Notes under the pieces: generated by a model
Databases searched by the model: none
Told to the model about the DNA's origin: nothing
Seen by the model: only the letters and a program-made list of their open reading frames with translations
Part shown: piece after piece, positions 1 through 6,863 of the stretch
Layout: each line of letters begins with the position of its first letter
Numbering within the stretch: position 1 is the first letter of the stretch
Program-made: the position numbers and the translations under genes
Assembly (NCBI GenBank): GCA_002449695.1
Contig: DJXI01000059.1
Coordinates: 8,083-22,047, forward strand
Length of the DNA stretch: 13,965 nt
Origin: Verrucomicrobia bacterium UBA7008
GTDB taxonomy: Bacteria > Verrucomicrobiota > Kiritimatiellia > RFP12 > UBA1067
Direction of reading: 5' to 3'

Positions 1-3000
1 GCGAAGTCGAGCCGTATCCACTGCGGGAGGGGCTTCGCCGCATCCGACGCCCAGCCGTGGGCGACGTCGAGCACCGGACGCGTGGTGCCGTCGACGACGC
101 TCTGCGGCGTCGCGCCTTCCACGTAAAGCCAGCCGTCATGACCGACGCGCTTGCTCGGATGGGCGATATGGTGGGTCTTCGTGAACCATTCAAGCGAATC
201 GGACGTCTTGAAATACATCCTGTCACCCGACGAGCTGGCCGTCGCCTTGGCCGTCCGCGCGACATCGCGCGGGTCCTCGTTCTCCAGTGCGGGAATGTAG
301 AGATCGTCCTTGAGGAGGCGCTGCTGCAGTTCCGCGATGTGCCGCTCGCCGAACTCCTTCGGGGTCTCGCCGCGCCGGACGCATTCGGCGGCGGCGGTTC
401 CGCAGACCTGACCGAGCGTCGCGAGGGTGGACATCACGCGAATGGAGCCGAGCGCCATGTGCGTCGCGCTCTGGCAGCGCCCGGCGAAGAAGAAGTTGTC
501 GAGCGACGGCGAGTAGAGGACGCGGTATGGAATCGAGTATATGGGCAGCGGCGGATGATGCTTCCAGTAGCCGTCGGACTCCACCGCCTTCATGCCGCGC
601 GGGTCGTGGGTATCCATCGGCCAGCCACCGTAGGAAATGCGGTCGGGGAACATCCGCGCCGCCTTCTCGTCGTTGCCGGTCATCACGTAGTCGCCGCGAA
701 GCCGCAGCGTCTCGCGCCGCCCGTCGATGAACGGAATCGTCAGCAGCTCCTCGTTTGCCAGTAGCGCGCGGTGCTCCCATTCGTTCTTGCCCCAGCCCCA
801 GAACGCCACGTAATAGCGTATCAGCTCGTCGCGCGCGAATTCAGGGTCTTCGAAGTCATCCACATCGCCGGGATGCTCCATCCACCACATGGGCGAAAAG
901 CCGCCGTATTGGTGGAGAACGGGCCTGAGCTTGCGCGTGAAGCCCTTCGGCAGGACCTTGGCCCATGCCGGCGTCTCGAATGCGACCGGCGCGTCGCGCA
1001 CGACAGAGTTGAAGCGGAACCTCCCGTCTGACAGGCAGCCGCTCATCGTCATGGCATCCGCCGCGGCGGGCGCCTCTGCCTCGGCAAACATTCCGCGCGC
1101 CTCGCGACCAGTCATGTAAGGGAGTCCGGCGTAATAACCGAGCCAGCCGTCGCCCGTGCAGTCGATGAACATCTTGCCGCGATAGCGCGTCCACTTGCCG
1201 TCAAGCGTGCCGCGCGCGAGCACGGCGGACATCCTGCGTCCCTCCTTCTCCACGCGCATGACGCGGCTTGAGTCGAACACGGCAAGGCGCCGCTCGCGTT
1301 CGGCAAGCGCGCGGAACGCATCTGAAATCGTCGCGTTCTTGCCGAGCGCCAGCCGCAGAAGCTGTGCCTCTTCGATGATGCCCGTCTCGCGCGCGTTCGG
1401 ATGTTCCACCGACGCGCCCTCGATCTGAACCTTGATCTCCGAACTCGCGTTGCCGCCAAGGACCGGTCTGTCGTGAACAAGCACGACGCTCGCGCCGGAA
1501 CGCGCGGCGGCGATTGCCGCACACGTGCCCGCCGTCCCTGCACCGACGACCACGACGTCGTATTCTCCGCCGTCCGCGACGCCAACAGACCCTGCGCGGC
1601 GCTCGCCCTCAGGCGGCGTCGCTCCGCCCTTTGTCAGCACGACCGCGTCGCAACGCGCGAACCATCCGCTCTTGTCGATGAGGCGCAATTCCACCTTCCC
1701 GGCATCCAGCGTAAATTCGCCAGCGTCCTCCCACTGCCAGCCAGCCTCGCCCGACGCGCCGAGGACACGCGACTCCTTTCCGCCAATCGACACGGCGAAC
1801 CTTCCGGGATGATGCTCGGGAACCCAGTCCTTTGTGCGCACCCAGCACCGCCATGCGCCACCTTCAGGAATTTCGACTGTCGTCACCGCGTCGGCGATAG
1901 GCCTGCCCGCGCTCGCTGCGATGAGATAAGCGCTGCCCATCTTGTGCGTGAACTGCGTATCGACCTTCCAACCACCCTTCGTCTTGAAATCCTCCGCCTC
2001 GACAAGAATCTCCCTGTCGAACTTCGCCGCCCGCGACGGATACATCGTCGCCGAGACTTCGCGGACGGCTTCGACCATTTCCGGATAAGGCGCATCGGCG
2101 ACGTTCAGAAAACCTATCTGATAGTTCTCGCCGTCCGAGCGACCAGTAAGCGGCTGGTCCTTCCACTGGAACCAGTGCGTGCCAATGACGCGCGGATTCT
2201 CCAGACAGCTTCTCACATACGTCTTGAAAGCCTCTGCCCGCGCCGCCTGGTCCTTCACCGGGACGAGCCCCGCATGAAACAGCCCGCGATCGAGCGCGCC
2301 AAAGTGGAACTCGCCGTTCAACAGCGGCTTGTCCTCGGCGTCCGCGGGCAAATCGCGATTGAATACCGGGGCGTAGGCATTCACCGACACGACGTCGGCA
2401 TGGCGAGCACACGCCCGGTAGACGGCCGGCGAGCCCCATGCGATTCTTGAGCCAAGATAGAGATGGTTGGGCAGCTCTTCGCGAAGAATCCGCTCGACCG
2501 TGGCGTAATAGCGCTCGGCGACATCCGCGAGATCGGGAAGGTCGTTCCACGAAAGCTCGTTGTCCACGAAGACGCCGACGCACCACGGATCGTCCTTCAT
2601 CTTCGTAGCCATGTGCCGCGCGCGTTCGCGAAGTTTTCTCGCAAATTCCGGATGGCCGGGGTCGGGCAGCGGTCCCCACCAGCCCTTCGAACCGGCGAGG
2701 CGGGGAGTTCCACCTGTCGAAAGGCATACGGTGTAGGGCGTGCGCCGCGCGAGATACACTTCAGGCTGCGACCAGTTGCCGACCGTATTGACGCCCCACG
2801 CCTTGAGACGACGATGCGCAAGGTCCACGGATGCCTTACGCCAATCACTGCCATATTTGCGCTGCATATTCGCCGCCGCGAAATTGTATGTCGCGTACGG
2901 CAGGTGGTTCGTTTCGGCATAAAAGCCATGCGCGGCCCTCCACCCTGTCTCGCCATAAAACGACCCAAACGCGCCATCACCCTTCGCAGGAAGCCACTCA

Positions 3001-3857
3001 AAATACCCCTCGCGAAAACCGATGCCCGTCGCCCCTTCGCCAACGTTCAGACAGTCGATGCCAAGCGACCAGAAGAGACGCCCCCTGGGATCCACAAACC
3101 ACCATTTCCCATCGACCTTCTCCACACGGAAAAAACCCGTCGCTTTCAGCTGCGGCCCTTTCGCCCAGCCACCATATTCGTCGCGGTCGGGGTCTGGCCC
3201 CGCCGCATTCGCCGCGAGCCACTTCGCTTCTTCTTCCCTTGCCCGTGCGAGGTCGGCCTCCATATGGACCTTGCCCGGCCAGTCGATGTGCTTGAACTGT
3301 CCGAACCTGTCGACGAACGGCAGAAACCCATCCGCCTTGAAAACGATCTGTTCGCGTTTCTCATCGAGGGCCTTGACCGAAAGAATCTCGAAGTCGTCGG
3401 GCGACTCTCCTTCACCGCGAAAAATATGAATACTTGAAACGCGCGAGAGGTCGAAGATCCTGGACGCGCCCCCGGCCTGCGGGCATCCCCGCATGCCGAC
3501 GAGTTCAAGAGGCTTGTCGAGCCGCCAAGGTTCCGGCTTTAGATCGCAGACGAGCGTACTTACGCCCGCAGACGGGATGTCAACCGCCCCGTCAGGGGAA
3601 CGCCCCTGCAAGGCGGCCCCCTTCACGCTGACATTCACCTGAATCGCATGCGCCGTGCGGTTGCTAATTGCGACTTCGAGCGTTGTATAGGCTCGCAAGT
3701 CTAGCGCTCCTTTCGCGGCGTCCAAGTGCCAACCCGGCCACTTCCCGCCTGGAAATCTCTTCAGGCTGAACGCATCGCCTGGCCAAAGCCGGACGGTTCC
3801 CGCCGACGCCCCGACACATGCCAGAACCACGAGTGCAACTGTCATCCCTTTGCGCAT
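1..3857 (-). CDS. Exported multidomain protein: GH-A (GH50-like) glycosidase + CBM-like + FAD-dependent oxidoreductase + discoidin-like; 3' end outside window
   Basis: One frame stays open from the ATG at 3857 to the window edge, giving at least 1285 residues with no stop. An AAGGAAAG Shine-Dalgarno-like stretch precedes the ATG. Residues 1-18 form a Sec signal peptide ending ASA. Residues ~20-165 look like a beta-sandwich. A TIM-barrel glycosidase follows (~170-610), with a WWFVDPRG motif at 252-259 as in agarase-like GH50 enzymes. Its likely acid/base is Glu434 (VFVDNELSW) and its likely nucleophile is Glu516 (NGEFHFGALDRG), the two-glutamate pattern of clan GH-A. Residues ~612-755 (VEAEDF, WRCWVRTKDW) resemble the module found in front of some FAD oxidoreductases. 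The FAD domain (PF12831-like) starts with DVVVVGAGTAG (glycines 772, 774, 777), has LGGNASSE just after, and contains FFAGRCQSATHMALGS near 1115. The end (WASDAA, PQWIRLDF) resembles an F5/8 type C domain. Substrate is unknown. The domain order is directly visible; the family names are by motif recall. Confidence 0.85.
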   Translation of the reverse strand, partial: MRKGMTVALVVLACVGASAGTVRLWPGDAFSLKRFPGGKWPGWHLDAAKGALDLRAYTTLEVAISNRTAHAIQVNVSVKGAALQGRSPDGAVDIPSAGVSTLVCDLKPEPWRLDKPLELVGMRGCPQAGGASRIFDLSRVSSIHIFRGEGESPDDFEILSVKALDEKREQIVFKADGFLPFVDRFGQFKHIDWPGKVHMEADLARAREEEAKWLAANAAGPDPDRDEYGGWAKGPQLKATGFFRVEKVDGKWWFVDPRGRLFWSLGIDCLNVGEGATGIGFREGYFEWLPAKGDGAFGSFYGETGWRAAHGFYAETNHLPYATYNFAAANMQRKYGSDWRKASVDLAHRRLKAWGVNTVGNWSQPEVYLARRTPYTVCLSTGGTPRLAGSKGWWGPLPDPGHPEFARKLRERARHMATKMKDDPWCVGVFVDNELSWNDLPDLADVAERYYATVERILREELPNHLYLGSRIAWGSPAVYRACARHADVVSVNAYAPVFNRDLPADAEDKPLLNGEFHFGALDRGLFHAGLVPVKDQAARAEAFKTYVRSCLENPRVIGTHWFQWKDQPLTGRSDGENYQIGFLNVADAPYPEMVEAVREVSATMYPSRAAKFDREILVEAEDFKTKGGWKVDTQFTHKMGSAYLIAASAGRPIADAVTTVEIPEGGAWRCWVRTKDWVPEHHPGRFAVSIGGKESRVLGASGEAGWQWEDAGEFTLDAGKVELRLIDKSGWFARCDAVVLTKGGATPPEGERRAGSVGVADGGEYDVVVVGAGTAGTCAAIAAARSGASVVLVHDRPVLGGNASSEIKVQIEGASVEHPNARETGIIEEAQLLRLALGKNATISDAFRALAERERRLAVFDSSRVMRVEKEGRRMSAVLARGTLDGKWTRYRGKMFIDCTGDGWLGYYAGLPYMTGREARGMFAEAEAPAAADAMTMSGCLSDGRFRFNSVVRDAPVAFETPAWAKVLPKGFTRKLRPVLHQYGGFSPMWWMEHPGDVDDFEDPEFARDELIRYYVAFWGWGKNEWEHRALLANEELLTIPFIDGRRETLRLRGDYVMTGNDEKAARMFPDRISYGGWPMDTHDPRGMKAVESDGYWKHHPPLPIYSIPYRVLYSPSLDNFFFAGRCQSATHMALGSIRVMSTLATLGQVCGTAAAECVRRGETPKEFGERHIAELQQRLLKDDLYIPALENEDPRDVARTAKATASSSGDRMYFKTSDSLEWFTKTHHIAHPSKRVGHDGWLYVEGATPQSVVDGTTRPVLDVAHGWASDAAKPLPQWIRLDF

Positions 3858-3897
3858 TTCACTTTCCTTTCCGTTTGCCTGGCGGCACCCCGCTCCA

Positions 3898-5169
3898 TCA
3901 TTTTCCGAACCGCTTCTTGTTGAACGCTGACGCCATCGCGCGAGATACGAGCAGATTCATCTTGCCGCGCGGCGAAACTATCTTCCCGGCAAGAACATCC
4001 TCCTCCATGAACCGGTGCAGCCAAATCTCCGCCTCGTTCGGGCGCCCATTATCGTGCGAAACGTAGATGAGCCCGTCCGGCGCCTGAAATGCATCGGGAT
4101 AACTGCCGACACCCTCGCTCAGGACGAGTCCGCCCTTCCAGGTCTTTCCGTCGTCGTCCGACAAATATGCGGTCAGACGGTTGCGCCCTTCGTTCCTGTC
4201 CGGTGCGCCATGCTTGACGAGGAGCAAATTGCCGCTCTTGAGGCGCTGAATCTGGAAGCGCGAGTTCACATGCATGAGGCCTTGCGGCTTCACCGGCGCG
4301 CACCATGTCCGCCCGCCGTCAGTCGAATCGGCGCACATCATGCCGACGCGCTCGTCGCCAATCTTTTCGTTGACGCGTGCGAACATTCGCAAAGAGCCGT
4401 CTCTGAGTTCGACGAGCTGCGGTTCCTGCCAATCCCAACCGGGAAACTTCACCTTGCCGCGCACCAGCCAGGACTTGCCATTGTCGGTGGAAGCGTACAC
4501 GGTCACCGTCCGCGCAAGGTGCGCGAACGCACCGGGAAACGATCCCTTGTCGCGCTTGTCCGCCCATGTGCCGTTGTTGTATGCCGCCATCATCCAAGCG
4601 CCGTCCTTGACGACGATCGGCTTGTTGATGACGTGTCCGTCACCGATGCGACGGAAGCAGGACCACGCGGGCTTCGCATCGTCGGGGTTGCGGCAGACCG
4701 CCTCCCAGACGCCCGCGCGGCCATCGTAGTGCATCATCGACTGATCGGTGAAACAGTGGAGGATGCCGTCCGGGTCGAGCCAGTACGTGCCGATGATGTT
4801 CGTGCGTCCCGCGATCGTGCCGTCGTGCCCGTCGATGACGAAATTGACATCCGTCCACGTCTCGCCGTCGTCGTCGCTCCAGCTGCCCGCAGTGAACGAA
4901 CTCGAGCTGTCGCCGCCCGCGATCCAATTCGCCCATATCCGCCCGCCTCGCGTCATGGCAAGGCCGTTGTTGAGCGCGAAATCGAGCTTGTTAGTTGAGT
5001 AGTCCGCAAGATTCGCCATGCGGATCACCGGCGGCAGCTTCACCGCGAGATCGGCGAACTTCTCGAACGCCTCGCGCTCGATCCGCCTCGCTTCCTCGGG
5101 TGCCGGGATTCCGTCCGCCACGGCGCAGCCGCAAAATAGAACCGCCGCAATCAATGACAACGATTTCAC
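3898..5169 (-). CDS. Exported BNR-repeat / sialidase-fold protein
   Basis: This 423-residue protein starts at a GTG preceded by a strong AGGAGG at 5174-5179. Residues 1-18 are a signal peptide ending AVA; Cys15 lies in LFCGC, a poor lipobox, so lipoprotein status is possible but less likely. Four Asp boxes (S-x-D-x-G-x-T/S-W) are visible: SDDDGETW 98-105, STDNGKSW 227-234, STDGGRTW 282-289 and SDDDGKTW 337-344. These mark a six-bladed beta-propeller of the BNR_2 (PF13088) type. Glu249 in WQEPQLVEL and Tyr357 in GSYPDAF sit where BNR_2 sialidases carry the catalytic glutamate and tyrosine, and Arg265 and Arg304 are candidate substrate-binding arginines. No clear (F/Y)RIP motif is seen near the N-terminus, only PPVIR at 46-50, so true sialidase activity is not established. 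Another exo-glycosidase activity or a lectin role is possible. It lies 40 bases before the GH/FAD gene and 16 bases after the propeller gene, so co-transcription is likely. Confidence 0.85.
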   Translation of the reverse strand: MKSLSLIAAVLFCGCAVADGIPAPEEARRIEREAFEKFADLAVKLPPVIRMANLADYSTNKLDFALNNGLAMTRGGRIWANWIAGGDSSSSFTAGSWSDDDGETWTDVNFVIDGHDGTIAGRTNIIGTYWLDPDGILHCFTDQSMMHYDGRAGVWEAVCRNPDDAKPAWSCFRRIGDGHVINKPIVVKDGAWMMAAYNNGTWADKRDKGSFPGAFAHLARTVTVYASTDNGKSWLVRGKVKFPGWDWQEPQLVELRDGSLRMFARVNEKIGDERVGMMCADSTDGGRTWCAPVKPQGLMHVNSRFQIQRLKSGNLLLVKHGAPDRNEGRNRLTAYLSDDDGKTWKGGLVLSEGVGSYPDAFQAPDGLIYVSHDNGRPNEAEIWLHRFMEEDVLAGKIVSPRGKMNLLVSRAMASAFNKKRFGK

Positions 5170-5173
5170 GATC

Positions 5174-5179
5174 CCTCCT
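5174..5179 (-). promoter_or_regulatory. Ribosome binding site deciding the GTG start of the sialidase-fold gene
   Basis: AGGAGG on the minus strand lies four bases before the GTG at 5169-5167. It is the strongest Shine-Dalgarno in the operon apart from that of rbsK, and it sits wholly within the 16-base gap after the upstream stop codon. It supports the GTG start, which also gives a clean signal peptide. Confidence 0.7.
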
Positions 5180-5185
5180 TCGTTC

Positions 5186-6856
5186 TCACTTGATGGAAAT
5201 TTTCATGCCTTCTGACTGATCGCCATCGCAGGTGCCGACAAGGGACGACACGGCCCCGATGCCGCAGAAATCCATCGACGAAACGGTTCGGCCATCAAGA
5301 CGGACGCCAAATGTTCCAAGCGTCTCGCCGTCCACTGCATACGACACCCAGTCGCGACCAGCCTCTCTGAAAACCGCACATTCCACCGCCACCTTCTCGT
5401 CAAGGACCGGCATCTTGCCTTCAAGCCGTCGCCACACGTTGGACGCACCGCCATCTGGATCTACGCCCAGCCCCCAATATGAGCCGTCATAGACGGCGAG
5501 CGCGGCTTTCATCCCGGCATCTACCGGCGCCAATCCGCCATCAGCTTCGAACGTCATATCAGCTGAGACGCGGGCAACGCATCCGCCTCTCACGATTCGG
5601 TGCGGCGCATTGACGCGAAAGCTCGCAAGGCGCGTATCGGGGCCGTCAAGCACCAGCTCGCCGTTCACCGTCTCGATGTCCGGCGACCATTCTCCGCCCC
5701 ACGGTGCATGCGTCGGCAGGCCGAGGCCGCCGTCAAACCAATCGCGTCCTTCGCCCCAGCGGATCGGGATGAAGCGGTATGTGTAGAGTGCGTTCGGTTC
5801 CTGATGGGCGACCGAGACGAATGCGGTCTTGCCGACAAGTTCGCCGCGCGGCCCTCGCAAAAGCCCTGCGTTGTGGACGCGAAACGCCGTCATGAAGTCA
5901 GAGGTCATGTCGTCCGGGTTGATGCGGCACAGCCACTCCCACCTGGCGGCGGCCACGCCTGCGGCCGTGAGTTCGCCAATCGCCGCACGATAGACCGTCA
6001 CCGCCTTTGTGACCGAAAGGCCCTCGCCGCCGTCATCGTACCAGAGGTCTGGCCGGTCGGGCGTATCCGCCGCGAGATAGAGACAGCCCGTCTTTCGATT
6101 CCAGGCGAAATCGCCGTTCGTGATGGGGAAGCCGCTCGTCTGCACCCCCGTCAGGTCGCCAATGCCTGTTGTCGAGACAAACGCGCCTTCGTCGCCAATA
6201 TGCTCGCGGAGCGAAGATGTCGTCGCGCCCTCCGAACCAAAGTCCAGCACCAGCATTCGCGTCCCGTAGTCGCCGGAGTAGAATAGCGCCACTTTCCCTG
6301 CGCCGTCAAGGCTGACGACGGACGGCTGGCCGACGCCCCACGAAGCTGGCGTCGCAGTCTTCACCACGCAGTCCGCGCCCATGCGCGTCCAGCCGCCGTC
6401 AAGCGAATCGCTCACGGCGAGACCGATCTTGTTGTTGACGCACTTCGCGCCATCGCTCGCCTCATCGCCCGGTCTGCCGCGCACTCCAAGGTAGGCCATC
6501 AGATAGCGATAGAAACGGCCGTTATGCCAAAATCGGCCGGCTATTACCGAAGGGTCGCAGACATGGTACGAGTCCCACGCAACGCCGGCGGAATCGGCGG
6601 GCGCGAGGACAACTGTCTCGCCCGCCAGTTCTCCGGCGGGCGTGAGCGTGGCATGGTAGATGTAATCAACGACAGAGTATGCGTCTTTGTTGCGGCAGTA
6701 AAAGACATGGCGCACACCGCCAGCGTCAACCACTGCCGGACAATAGCGGTAGACGCCCCGCCCGTCGTATCCGGTGTCGATAGCAAGCGGAACTTCCACC
6801 TCTGCCGTCGCTGCGGCGGCAAAGGCGGACAGTGCTGTCATGACGCAAAGTTTCAT
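5186..6856 (-). CDS. Exported glycosidase-like beta-propeller protein with LamG-like C-terminal domain
   Basis: This is a 556-residue protein. Residues 1-18 are a signal peptide ending ATA, which is why the ATG at 6856 is preferred over in-frame codons further upstream that overlap the previous gene. Residues ~25-390 look like a propeller of the GH43/GH32/GH68/GH130 type: RYCPAVV near 37, HVFYC near 50, WDSYHVCDPSVI at 94-105 (Asp101 in a DPS motif), GQPSVVSLDG near 176, FYSGDYG near 192, and late blade strands AWNRKTGCLYLAAD and TAFVSVAHQEP. Residues ~395-556 (GSYWGLGVDP, VSYAVDG, MDFCGIGAVSSLVG) fit a concanavalin/LamG-like jelly roll, probably for carbohydrate binding. No GH family can be named with confidence, and inverting pentofuranosidase activity is only one guess. 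There is no clear Shine-Dalgarno. The start lies seven bases after the stop of the previous gene, so translational coupling is plausible. Confidence 0.8.
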   Translation of the reverse strand: MKLCVMTALSAFAAAATAEVEVPLAIDTGYDGRGVYRYCPAVVDAGGVRHVFYCRNKDAYSVVDYIYHATLTPAGELAGETVVLAPADSAGVAWDSYHVCDPSVIAGRFWHNGRFYRYLMAYLGVRGRPGDEASDGAKCVNNKIGLAVSDSLDGGWTRMGADCVVKTATPASWGVGQPSVVSLDGAGKVALFYSGDYGTRMLVLDFGSEGATTSSLREHIGDEGAFVSTTGIGDLTGVQTSGFPITNGDFAWNRKTGCLYLAADTPDRPDLWYDDGGEGLSVTKAVTVYRAAIGELTAAGVAAARWEWLCRINPDDMTSDFMTAFRVHNAGLLRGPRGELVGKTAFVSVAHQEPNALYTYRFIPIRWGEGRDWFDGGLGLPTHAPWGGEWSPDIETVNGELVLDGPDTRLASFRVNAPHRIVRGGCVARVSADMTFEADGGLAPVDAGMKAALAVYDGSYWGLGVDPDGGASNVWRRLEGKMPVLDEKVAVECAVFREAGRDWVSYAVDGETLGTFGVRLDGRTVSSMDFCGIGAVSSLVGTCDGDQSEGMKISIK

Positions 6857-6863
6857 CGCATCG

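Noticed and set aside
1401..3437. Two long plus-strand open frames (1401-2450 and 2463-3437)
   Set aside because: Both are antisense shadows of the GH/FAD gene, whose motifs are continuous on the minus strand. Neither has a signal, motif or ribosome site of its own.
5116..5135. Possible lipobox LFCGC in the sialidase-fold protein
   Set aside because: The -3 residue is Phe and -2 is Cys, a poor lipobox, whereas AVA at 16-18 is a good Sec cleavage site.
4015..6286. Plus-strand frames of 327 and 228 codons (4015-4998 and 5600-6286)
   Set aside because: They are mirror frames of the sialidase-fold and propeller genes. Compositions are biased to Arg, Val, His and Asp with no family resemblance.
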